Assembly: GCF_001905445.1 (NCBI RefSeq)
Contig: NZ_LIVQ01000003.1
Location: 434,102-498,101 of the forward strand
Reading direction: 5' to 3'
DNA: 64,000 bases
Source of the DNA: Streptomyces sp. CB00455
GTDB taxonomy: Bacteria > Actinomycetota > Actinomycetes > Streptomycetales > Streptomycetaceae
Position 1 is the first letter of the stretch; the number at the start of each line of letters is the position of its first letter. Below are positions 1 to 8,700 of this stretch, piece by piece. The position numbers and the translations under genes are program-made. The notes under the pieces were generated by a model. The model had not been told where the DNA came from, did not search any database, and was given only the letters and a program-made list of their open reading frames with translations.

Positions 1-228
1 GTGAATCCCGCCGTCCGGCAGGCCTTCGCCCCGATGATCGAGGGCTTCACGGTGTCCGGCGGCGACCCGGACATCGCTCTCGCGCTGATCGGTGTCTTCC
101 CCTCCTACCTGCGGGCCGCGCTGGACGAGGTCGCAACGCGCTACGGCTCCATGGAGAAGTACGTGCGCGAGGGGCTCGGCGTCCCCGACGAGACGGTCGG
201 GGCGCTGCGCGCCCGCCTGGTGGCCTGA
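1..228 (+). CDS. Tyrosine-protein phosphatase, C-terminal fragment (5' end outside window)
   Basis: The reading frame is open from the first base, so the true start lies upstream; the GTG at base 1 is probably an internal valine. The visible 75 residues end with the helix GSMEKYVREGLGVP, a pattern typical of the C-terminus of the Y_phosphatase3 (LipA/PtpB-like) tyrosine/serine phosphatases common in actinomycetes. The catalytic HCxxGKDR loop would be upstream and is not seen. The family assignment therefore rests on the tail only. Any family with the same C-terminal helix would be the alternative. Confidence 0.6.
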   Translation: MNPAVRQAFAPMIEGFTVSGGDPDIALALIGVFPSYLRAALDEVATRYGSMEKYVREGLGVPDETVGALRARLVA

Positions 229-368
229 CCCCGGCCGGCCCCTGTCGCGCGCCCTCCCCCGCCCGCCCTCTCCCCCGTCCGCCCTCTCCCCCGCTCCCCC
301 GCCCGCGGGTTTTTGACCCGAACGTGTGCACTGGGCGCGGGTGACCATCCGACGATTCCCTCGTTCTG
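229..368. other. Intergenic spacer with pyrimidine-rich repeat and weak hairpin
   Basis: The spacer contains two near-identical 16-17 bp C-rich repeats (CGCCCGCCCTCTCCCCC and CGTCCGCCCTCTCCCCC), then GCGGGT-TTTTG-ACCCG, a small stem with a T-rich loop that could end transcription of the phosphatase gene. No Shine-Dalgarno sequence is visible before the next gene. Confidence 0.35.
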
Positions 369-2288
369 TTGAACGTGACTGCGCCGGATACCGCCACCCG
401 CCCCCCGTCTCCCGATGTCGAGCAGGCCGAGGCCGCCATCGTCGAGCACTATCCCCGGCTGGTGCGGCTCGCCTACCTGGTGCTGCCGCCCGCCCTCGGC
501 CGCAACCGCAGGGTGCTCACCGCCCATTCACTGGCCCAGCGGGCCCTGCCGCGCGGGCGGCGGGACACCGCGGCCGCCGTACGGGGCGGAGTCCCCGGCC
601 AGCGCGGCGCCGAGGGGGACGCCGGGTACGCCTACGTCCGGCTGCGCGTCCTGCGGGCCGCGCTGGAGGCGGGGGTCCCGCTGACCTTCCGGGCCCTGCC
701 CCGGCGGGCCCAACTCCCGCCGGCGCTGCCGCAGGTGTGGGGGCTGCGGCTGTTCCCCCGCTCCGGCGGGGCCGAGGAGCTGGCCCTGGACCAGTGGCTG
801 GCCACCCTCGGCGGGCCCGGCCGCGCCGCCTGCGTGCTGCGCGCCCTGGAGGGGCTGTCCGAGTCGCAGGTGCTGCGGGTGCTGGACGAGGCCGGGGTCG
901 CCGACCCGGCCGCCGCGGTCGCCGAATCCGGGGACCCGGCGAACGACGCCCTCTTCGCCTCCCCCGAATTCGACCCGTGCGTCCTCCAGGCCCGGCCCAC
1001 CGATCTGCTGCGGCGGCGCCGCCTGGCGCGGGCGGCGCTGGCCGCCGGAGCCGCCCTCGCCGTGTGCGGGGCGCTCCTCGCGCTGCCCGGCGGGGGCTGG
1101 GGCGCGGACGGGGCCGCCGCTCCGCCCTACGCCCGCAACGCCGCGGCCGAGCAGGCCCTGGATCCGGCGAAGCTGCTGCGGGCCGCGCCCGCGCTGTGGC
1201 GTACGTCCTCCCGTACGGACTTCTCCGCCTGGCCCGCCCGCGGCGACCGGGCCGGCGACGCCGGGCTGCTGCGCCGCGCGCTGGCGGTCTGGGCCCGGCC
1301 CGGCTCCTCCGTCGTGGTCTCGGCCACCCCGGGCACCCCGTCCGGGCCGCCGATGGGCCCGGCGCAGCTGCTGTTCGCGGGCGTCGTCGACCAGGCCGTC
1401 GTGGTCCTGCTGTACGACGGGCTGCGCGTGGTCCGGTACGCCGAGCCGCGCGCGGGGGCCACCGGCGCCGCCCTCGACTTCGCCCGGACCGACGGGGCCT
1501 CGGCGGACACCGCGGCCGCCCTCGTGCTCAGCCGGGTCGACGGCAACGTCCGCTACCTCGCGGCGCCCTGGGTCACCGGTGCGGCCTTGCGGGACCTGCT
1601 CAAGCCGGGTGAGGCCCCGGCGCCGCTGAAGCTCGCCCCGGACGGGGTCACGCCGCCGGTGCAGAGCCCTGCCCCGGCGGGCAGCTGCACCGCGTGGAAC
1701 GGCCTGGCCCTGACCGGCGACGGCGCCACCCGGCTGATCACCGACCTCGGTGAACTGACGCCGGCCCGGCTCACCTCGGGCGCCCCGGGGGCCGAGCGCG
1801 ATGTGACCGAGGCCGCCGAGCTCACGGAATGGTCGCGGATCGCCTGCCTGCTCCCCTCGGTCCGCTCGCACGGGGTCCGCACGGTCAACGCCTGGACGTA
1901 CGCCAAGCAGCCGCTGCCGGAGGGCGACGGTACGGCGACGTGGCTGTGCACGCGGGCCGAGACCTGGCTGGGCACCGCCGACCGGGCGCAGGCGCAGTTC
2001 CTGGCCCCGGGCTCCCCGCTGGCCGCCCAGGCGGCCCGCTCGGAGGGGTCGCCGGCCTGCGGGCCGCGCGAGCCGCGGGTGCTGGCGGGCGTGCTGTGGA
2101 AGTCGCGCGCGGGCCAGTGGTACGTCCTCGCGGCGGGCAGCGCGCAGTTCGCCTCGCTGTCGGTGTCGGGCGGCGGGGTGAGCGGTTCCGCGAACGGCAA
2201 CCGGCTGGCGGTCAAGGCGCCGGCGGGCGCGCAGGTCGACCTGTCGGGCAAGCTCACGGACGGGTCGAAGGCCGGCGTGCTGCGCTAG
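369..2288 (+). CDS. Membrane-anchored protein of unknown function
   Basis: A 639-residue protein of no recognised family. Residues 1 to about 215 look cytoplasmic: an alanine/leucine-rich helical segment, HYPRLVRLAYLVLPPALGRN near the start, and a segment around residues 150-175 (CVLRALEGLSESQVLRVLDEAG) that resembles the helix-loop wording of sigma-factor region 4, though no such assignment is made. An RRRRLAR stop-transfer stretch precedes one membrane segment at about 220-240. The remaining roughly 400 residues would be extracellular and contain four or more cysteines, consistent with disulfides. The TTG at 369 is used as start; a GTG two codons later (375) is equally possible. Neither has a clear ribosome binding site. 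Confidence 0.65.
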   Translation: MNVTAPDTATRPPSPDVEQAEAAIVEHYPRLVRLAYLVLPPALGRNRRVLTAHSLAQRALPRGRRDTAAAVRGGVPGQRGAEGDAGYAYVRLRVLRAALEAGVPLTFRALPRRAQLPPALPQVWGLRLFPRSGGAEELALDQWLATLGGPGRAACVLRALEGLSESQVLRVLDEAGVADPAAAVAESGDPANDALFASPEFDPCVLQARPTDLLRRRRLARAALAAGAALAVCGALLALPGGGWGADGAAAPPYARNAAAEQALDPAKLLRAAPALWRTSSRTDFSAWPARGDRAGDAGLLRRALAVWARPGSSVVVSATPGTPSGPPMGPAQLLFAGVVDQAVVVLLYDGLRVVRYAEPRAGATGAALDFARTDGASADTAAALVLSRVDGNVRYLAAPWVTGAALRDLLKPGEAPAPLKLAPDGVTPPVQSPAPAGSCTAWNGLALTGDGATRLITDLGELTPARLTSGAPGAERDVTEAAELTEWSRIACLLPSVRSHGVRTVNAWTYAKQPLPEGDGTATWLCTRAETWLGTADRAQAQFLAPGSPLAAQAARSEGSPACGPREPRVLAGVLWKSRAGQWYVLAAGSAQFASLSVSGGGVSGSANGNRLAVKAPAGAQVDLSGKLTDGSKAGVLR

Positions 2289-2458
2289 TCCTGTCGTCAC
2301 ATCAGTGCCGTCGCGGCGGCCCGGCGGGGACCGTGGCAACAGGGTCTGGGGGTGGCTTGGCGGTCAGGCCGGGTCCGGGATGTCCCGTGCGGGCGCGGCG
2401 GGCGGAAATCGGGTGCACGGGGGTTCTCCTCGCCGCTACCCGTCAGTACATTGACGCC

Positions 2459-3355
2459 ATGTCTAATACGCCGCCCGCCCCCGCCTCCCTGGCGTCGGAA
2501 CACGTGGACCTGCAGCCCCGGAACGTGTCCTTCGGCTGGCAGGACACCCCGCTCCACTGGCTGCCCCACGACCCGTTCGCCGGGCACATGATCAATGTGC
2601 TGCACCTCCTGCTCCCGGCCGGGGAGCGGTGGTTCGTGCACGTCTACAAGCAGGTGCTCCCCCACATCAGGGACGAGCGGCTGCGCGCGGACGTCGTCGG
2701 CTTCATCGGCCAGGAGGCCATGCACGCCGCCGCGCACGACGACGTCCTGCCCCACCTCAAGCGGCTGGGCCTCGACCCGACCCCCTACACCGCCCAGGTG
2801 GACTGGCTCTTCGAGAAGCTGCTCGGCGACCGGACCCTGCCGCCGGGCCGGGCCCGGCACTGGTGGCTGATGGAGCGGGTGGCCATGATCGCGGCGATCG
2901 AGCACTACACGGCGTTCCTGGGCGACTGGGTGCTGAACGCCGGCGAGCTGGACCGCCGGGGCGCGGACCCCACCATGCTGGACCTGCTGCGCTGGCACGG
3001 CGCGGAGGAGGTCGAGCACCGCTCGGTGGCCTTCGACCTCTTCCTGCACGTGGACGGCAACTACGGCCGCCGCGTCCGGACCTGGGGGACCGCCTTCTGC
3101 GCGCTGGTCTTCCTGTGGCAGCGCGGCGTGCGCTTCTTCATGGAGAACGACCCGCAACTGGTCGACGGCAAGGCGTCCTTCGGGCAGTTCCTCCGGGCGG
3201 GGCGGCAGGGTGTCCTGCCCTCCGCCGGCGCGATGGCGCGCTCCATACCGACGTACCTCTCCCGCACCTACCACCCCTCGCAGGAGGGTTCGACGGCCCA
3301 GGCGGCGGCCTACCTGGCCGCCTCGCCCGGGGCGAACGGCGGTGTGCGTCCATGA
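2459..3355 (+). CDS. PF10118-type metal-dependent hydrolase, possibly a di-iron enzyme
   Basis: A 298-residue protein matching the family usually named metal-dependent hydrolase (PF10118). Candidate metal ligands fall in helical segments: QEAMHAAAH near residue 85-92, ERVAMIAAIEHYTAF near 140-152 and WHGAEEVEHRSVAF near 180-192. This spaced E/H pattern looks like a ferritin-like carboxylate-bridged di-iron bundle more than a classical hydrolase (inference). The ATG at 2459 is chosen over far-upstream in-frame starts because it lies at the homologous N-terminus and the upstream part is low-complexity. The stop overlaps the next start (ATGA), so it is translationally coupled to a ferredoxin-type reductase that could supply electrons. 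Confidence 0.8.
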   Translation: MSNTPPAPASLASEHVDLQPRNVSFGWQDTPLHWLPHDPFAGHMINVLHLLLPAGERWFVHVYKQVLPHIRDERLRADVVGFIGQEAMHAAAHDDVLPHLKRLGLDPTPYTAQVDWLFEKLLGDRTLPPGRARHWWLMERVAMIAAIEHYTAFLGDWVLNAGELDRRGADPTMLDLLRWHGAEEVEHRSVAFDLFLHVDGNYGRRVRTWGTAFCALVFLWQRGVRFFMENDPQLVDGKASFGQFLRAGRQGVLPSAGAMARSIPTYLSRTYHPSQEGSTAQAAAYLAASPGANGGVRP

Positions 3356-4395
3356 GGCGCGTCCTCGCGGTCACGATGGCGGCGGGGGCCGCCTGGGCGG
3401 CCCGGCGCGCTGTGGGCCGCCGCGTCGCCACCTCCCCGCTCTGGCCCCTGCCGGCCCTGGAGACACCGGTCTCGGGCCACTCCCCGCGCCGCCGGCTGCA
3501 CGCGGTGATCACCTCGCGCACCGAACCGGCCGAGGGGGTGCTGCTGCTGACCGTGGAGTCACCCGAGCTGCCGCCGTGGGCCCCGGGCGCGCACGTGGAC
3601 GTCGTCCTGCCGTCGGGGCTGGTCCGCCAGTACTCCCTGTGCGGTGATCCGGCGGCCGCCGGTGCGTACAGGCTCGCGATCCGGCTGGTCGAGGACGGCC
3701 GCGGCGGCTCCCGCGAGGCGCACGCGCAGCTCATGGCGGGGGCCGGGCTGGAACTGCGCCCGCCGCGCAACCGGTTCGTGCTGGAGCCGGCCCCCTCGTA
3801 CGTCTTCGTCGCGGGCGGCATCGGCATCACTGCGATCCTGCCGATGCTCCGGGCGGCCACGGTGGCGGGCGCCGACTGGACCCTGCTCTACGGTGGCCGT
3901 TCGCGCGCCTCGATGCCCTTCCTGGACGAACTGGCCGTCCACGGCGAGCGGGTCGCGGTCCTGCCCGAGGACGAGGTGGGCCTGCCCGACCTGGCGCCGG
4001 TCGCCACCGCCGGGCCGGGCACCCTCGTCTACTGCTGCGGCCCGCAGCCGCTGATGCGGGCCGTCACGGCAGCGGCCGCGGATCCGGCGGCCGTCCGCCT
4101 GGAGCGCTTCACCCCCTCGGCGCCGGGTCCGGCACGGCCGTTCACGGTCGAGCTGCGCCGCTCGGGGCGCACCGTGGAGGTCGGCGCCGACGAGACGGCG
4201 CTCTCGGCGGTGCGCCGGGTGCTTGCGGACGTCCCGTACTCCTGCGAGCAGGGTTTCTGCGGCACCTGCCAACACCGGTTCCTGGAAGGGGAGGTGGACC
4301 ACCGCGACGAGCTGCTCACGGACCAGGAGCGCGCGGACTCGATGCTGCTGTGCGTGTCCAGGGCGAAGGACGAGCACCTCGCCCTGGACCTGTGA
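3352..4395 (+). CDS. Ferredoxin-type oxidoreductase (phthalate dioxygenase reductase-like)
   Basis: A 347-residue flavin reductase with a fused plant-type ferredoxin. After an N-terminal hydrophobic/arginine segment (about 1-25), the flavin domain shows RQYSLCG near residue 93; the NAD(P) domain shows GGIGITAILPML near 156 and YCCGPQPLM near 225. The C-terminal 2Fe-2S domain has CEQGFCGTCQ near 297 and the fourth cysteine in LLCVSR near 334, so all four cluster cysteines are present. It transfers electrons from NAD(P)H to a partner oxygenase. The overlap with the upstream PF10118 gene makes that protein the obvious candidate partner. A TetR gene follows 23 bp downstream. Confidence 0.9.
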   Translation: MRRVLAVTMAAGAAWAARRAVGRRVATSPLWPLPALETPVSGHSPRRRLHAVITSRTEPAEGVLLLTVESPELPPWAPGAHVDVVLPSGLVRQYSLCGDPAAAGAYRLAIRLVEDGRGGSREAHAQLMAGAGLELRPPRNRFVLEPAPSYVFVAGGIGITAILPMLRAATVAGADWTLLYGGRSRASMPFLDELAVHGERVAVLPEDEVGLPDLAPVATAGPGTLVYCCGPQPLMRAVTAAAADPAAVRLERFTPSAPGPARPFTVELRRSGRTVEVGADETALSAVRRVLADVPYSCEQGFCGTCQHRFLEGEVDHRDELLTDQERADSMLLCVSRAKDEHLALDL

Positions 4396-4418
4396 CCTGT
4401 CCGAAGTAGGGTGTCCGC

Positions 4419-5168
4419 ATGACGACCGGGGTGCGGCGCAGGATGGGTGTCGAGGAGCGGCGGCAGCAGCTGATCGGGGTCGCCCTGGAGCTGTTCAGCC
4501 ACCGCTCCCCCGACGAGGTGTCGATCGACGAGATCGCTGCGGCCGCGGGGATATCGCGTCCGCTGGTCTACCACTACTTTCCGGGGAAGCTGAGCCTGTA
4601 CGAGGCCGCGCTGCGGCGGGCCGCCGACGAGCTGGCGCTGGGGTTCGTGGAGCCCAGGCAGGGTCCGCTCGGTGCCCGGCTGCTGCGGGTGATGCGGCGG
4701 TTCTTCGCCTTCGTCGAAGAACACGGCCCGGGTTTCTCGGCGTTGATGCGCGGGGGCCCGGCGGTGGGGAGCAGCCAGACCAACGCCATGATCGACGAGG
4801 TGCGGCAGGCGGCGTACGAGCAGATCCTCACGCACCTCGGCGTCGACGAGCCGCCGGCGCGGCTGGAGCTGGTGGTGCGGTCCTGGGTGTCGCTGGCCGA
4901 GTCCACCGCGCTGATCTGGCTCGACGGGCAGCGGGGCGGCCCCGGCGCGGCCAGGGGCGGGATCCCGCGGGCGGAGCTGGAACTGCAGCTGGTGCACGAC
5001 TTCGCCGCGCTGGCCGCCGTGAGTGCGGCCTACGACGCGGAGATGGCCGGGATCCTGGCGCGGATCCTGGCCGACGAGCCGGCGGACGGCCCCTTCGGGG
5101 AACTGGTGGTGCGGCTCGGTGCGCTGGTCGCGGGCGGCGCCGTGGGCGGGGTGCCCGGCCCGCGGTGA
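4419..5168 (+). CDS. TetR/AcrR-family transcriptional regulator
   Basis: A 249-residue regulator. The N-terminal helix-turn-helix is clear at about residues 12-58, ending in the typical ISRPLVYHYFPGKLSLYEAALRRA recognition helix and following turn. The C-terminal ligand-binding part is helical and not assignable to a ligand. It starts 23 bp after the reductase gene on the same strand and probably controls that small operon. The ATG at 4419 follows GTAGGGTGTCCGC with only a weak ribosome binding site. Confidence 0.9.
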   Translation: MTTGVRRRMGVEERRQQLIGVALELFSHRSPDEVSIDEIAAAAGISRPLVYHYFPGKLSLYEAALRRAADELALGFVEPRQGPLGARLLRVMRRFFAFVEEHGPGFSALMRGGPAVGSSQTNAMIDEVRQAAYEQILTHLGVDEPPARLELVVRSWVSLAESTALIWLDGQRGGPGAARGGIPRAELELQLVHDFAALAAVSAAYDAEMAGILARILADEPADGPFGELVVRLGALVAGGAVGGVPGPR

Positions 5169-5193
5169 TCTTGCGTCTGGCGATAATGCCCGC

Positions 5194-5730
5194 GTGATCA
5201 TTGATGACGGGATCTTGTTCCGGCGGGCCGAGGAGAAGGACGCCGGCACGCTGGTGGCCCTGTACGACCAGGCTGCCCGCTGGATGCGCAAGCGCGGGAT
5301 CGAACAGTGGAAGCCCGGCGACAAGGGCACCGCGCACTTCCGGGCCATGATGCGCGAGGGCGAGGTGTGGATCGCCGCCGACCCCGACGGACACCTGTGC
5401 GGGGCGTACGAACTGTGGTGGTCCGACGAGGACGCCTGGGGGGTCCAGCCTCCCGTGGCGGGCTACGTGCACCGGTTGATGGTGGCGCGCGACGCCGCTC
5501 CCGCCGGTGCCGGGCGCCGGATGCTCGAACATGCCGAGCGGCGGATCGCCAGGACGGGGCGGGAGCGGGCACGGCTGGACTGCGTCTCCACCAACCCCCG
5601 GCTGCTGGCGTACTACCTGGACGCGGGCTACCGGGTGGTCGGGGAGTTCCCCCACAAGCAGGGGAAGGACGGCAGGATCTACGGGGTGATCCTGCTGGAG
5701 AAGCGGCTGGACCGGCTCACCGTCGTGTGA
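5194..5730 (+). CDS. GNAT-family N-acetyltransferase
   Basis: A 178-residue protein with the GNAT fold. The acetyl-CoA-binding motif A is visible as HRLMVARDAAPAGAGRRMLEHAE around residues 92-115, followed by LDCVSTNPRLLAYYLDAGYRVVGEF, the usual motif B ending. The acceptor cannot be told from sequence. The GTG at 5194 is used; it sits 25 bp after the TetR stop. The 3' end overlaps the 3' end of the convergent pullulanase gene by 14 bp, so the two genes share bases around their stops. Confidence 0.88.
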   Translation: MIIDDGILFRRAEEKDAGTLVALYDQAARWMRKRGIEQWKPGDKGTAHFRAMMREGEVWIAADPDGHLCGAYELWWSDEDAWGVQPPVAGYVHRLMVARDAAPAGAGRRMLEHAERRIARTGRERARLDCVSTNPRLLAYYLDAGYRVVGEFPHKQGKDGRIYGVILLEKRLDRLTVV

Positions 5731-8700
5731 AGACCGAGACGGTGCGGGCCGGGGTCGTGAACTCTCCCGTCCGCGCGTCGTAGGCGGACCGCTTGACCGT
5801 GGCGTCGGAGCCGGCCGCCTGTACCGGGTGCAGGGCGTAGGCGGTGCCCGCGAGGGCGGGGACGCGCTGGGCCTGCGCGGTGGGCGTGGCGTTGAAGACC
5901 ACGACGAGGTCGCCGAGGGCCATGGTGATCACTCCCGGGGTCTCCTCCTTGCCGGAGAGCGGGAAGGACAGCTGCGCCTGCACGGCCTCGGCGGTGGTGA
6001 GGCCGAAGGCCCGTTCCGTGGTGCGGATCTTCAGCAGGTCGCGGTAGGCCGCCGAGGCGCCGGTGATCTCGGCGCAGGCCGGGACCGGGGCCGGGGAGGC
6101 CAGGAGCGGCTGGGCGTAGGGCCACTTCGGGGCGTTGTCGGCGGCCGGGGGCAGGCCGCGGCCGAAGCCGTTGCCGTCGCGGCAGTCCCAGTGGACGGCG
6201 TTGAACCAGTCGCCGCTGTCGTAGGAGTTGCGGTCCAGGGACTTCGAGCGGAGCAGGTCCGTGCCGGCCTGGGAGAGGGCCGGGCCCTGGGAGAGCGCGG
6301 CCGTCGCCATGGCCAGGACCTGCATCCGGGCCCTGTCCGGTGCGGTGGTGGCCGGGGGGAGCTTGTAGTTCAGGGCGTCGGCCAGGGTCTCGTTGTCGTG
6401 GGCGTCCACGTAGGCGAGGGCGTCACCGGGGGCGGCCGCGTACCCGGCCGGGGCGCCGTTGTAGTCGAGTTCGGAGCCCTTCGTCCGGCGGCCGGCGGTG
6501 TCGGTGAAGGTGTAGGCGGCGAGGTTGCCGGTCAGACCGATTTTGATCAGGTCCTGGGCGTGCAGCAGGCGGGCCTTCTGCTCTTCGGGGGCGCTGCCTG
6601 CGGCGGCTGCGTTGGGGTCGGTGAACAGGCCCGAGGCGAAGCCCTGGACGCGCGGGTCCTCGTCGAAGGGGCCGCCGCCGCGGACGGCGTCGCGCGCCCG
6701 GTCGGAGAAGGTGGCGATACCGGTTGCGGCCATGTTCTTCTGCGTGGCCTGGACGAAGCGGGCGTCGTCGGCGACCTCGCCGAAGTTCCAGCCCTCCCCG
6801 TACAGGACGATCTTCTTGCCGTCGACGCCGTCCTTGGCGACGGTGAGTTCGTCGAGGGCCTTGCGGACGGCGAGGATGTTGGCCTTCGGGTGGTGTCCCA
6901 TGAGGTCGAAGCGGAAGCCGTCGACCTTGTACTGCCTGGCCCAGGTGACGACCGAGTCCACGACGAGGCGGCCCATCATGGCGTTCTCGGGCGCCGTGTC
7001 GGCGCAGCAGGTCGAGGTGGCGACGCTGCCGTCAGCGAGCAGGCGCTGGTAGTAGCCGGGGACGATCCGGTCGAGCACCGACGTGTCCGACTGCCCGGCG
7101 GCGACGGTGTGGTTGTAGACCACGTCCATGACGGTGCGCAGTCCGGCGTCGCCCAGCGACTGGACCATCCTGCGGAACTCCACCGTGCGGGCCGTGCCGT
7201 TCGGGTCGCTCGCGTAGCTGCCCTCGGGGACGGTGTAGTGCAGCGGATCGTAGCCCCAGTTGTAGGCGTCCTTCGCGGCGGCCGCGGCCACGCATGCCTG
7301 CTGCTGCGGGGAATCGGGCGCGTACACCTTCAGGTCGCAGGCGGGCTCGGTGCGGTCCTGCGGCTTCTCCGGAACGGTAGCGAAGTCGAAGGCGGGCAGC
7401 AGGTGGACGTAGGAGGTTCCGGCGGCGGCGAGGTCGCGCAGGTGCCGCATGCCCGCCGAGCCGGTGTCGGTGAAGGCCAGGTACTGGCCGGGGTGGGTGG
7501 TGGTGCGGTCCGCGACGGAAAAGTCGCGGATGTGCAGCTCCTGGATCTGCGCGGAGGTGAAGGGGACGGGCGCGGGCTTGCGCAGGGTCTTCCAGCCGGG
7601 CGGGGCGAGCTTGGGGTCGGCCAGGTCGACGACGAGGCTGTGGACGGAATCCGCGGTGAGGGCGGTGGAGTAGGGGTCGGTGACGAGGTTCTGGACCACC
7701 TGGCGGGTGCTGGGGGCCCAGACGGTGACGTCGTAGCGGTAGGGCTTTGCGGTCCAGGAGCGTTCGCCGCGCACCGACCAGACGCCGGTGGCGTCGTCGC
7801 GGCGCATGGCGACGGTGCGGCCGTCGAGTTCGAGGGACACCTGCTGGGCCGTCGGGGCCCAGACGGAGAGGGTGGGGCGGCCGTCCTTGAAGACGGGGCC
7901 GAGCGGTGCGTCGTTGGCGTACAGGTCGTCCAGGACGCCGGCGAGCTGCACGCCGGTGGCGGCCAGGACGGCGCCGTTGGCACTGCGGGCGCTCGCGACG
8001 AGCTGGCCGCGCAGGGCTTCGCGGACGCGGTCGCGGTCGCGCGGGTCGACGGTGTAAGCCCCGTAGGAGGCGAGGTGCGGGAACTTCTGCTTCTGGGCGG
8101 CGGTCAGCTCGGTCCTGGCTCCCAGCCGCAGCCACTGGGCACGGCCGGTCAGGGTGCCGTTCTCGGCCTTGACGGCGCCTTCGCGGGAGGCGAGGAGCTG
8201 TACGGAGGCGGCGGTGGCGGGGGCGTTCCAGGCGAGGGTGTCACCGTCGATCCAGACGGCCTGGGACTTGGTGAGGTCCAGGGCCGCGGCGGATCCGGCG
8301 GGTTGTGGAAGGAGGTACTTCTCCTGGCCGCCCAGCATCCACACCTCGTGGCCGGTGGCCTTCAGGTCCAGGGACTGATCGTTCGGGAGGTCCTTCTCGT
8401 CGCCCTTGTGGAGGATGTAGCCGAGGCTGGTGGCACCGGCGGCCAGCGGGACCTCGTAGACCGCGCCGTAGGAGTCGGTGCGGGTGGGGAGGATCGGCTT
8501 GGACCAGTCGGTGGGGTTCGCCGCTCCGGTCCAGACGTGCAGGCCCCAGCCGTCGTAGGCGCCGTCGGGGCGCTGGTAGTGAAGGACGGCCTTCGCCTGG
8601 TCCTGGGGCGGGTAGGCGGGGCGGTCGGTGCGGGCGGGCTCCGTGCCCTGCTCCAGCCAGATCTCGCCGGTCTTCGTCACGTCGATGGTGCGGTCGGCGG

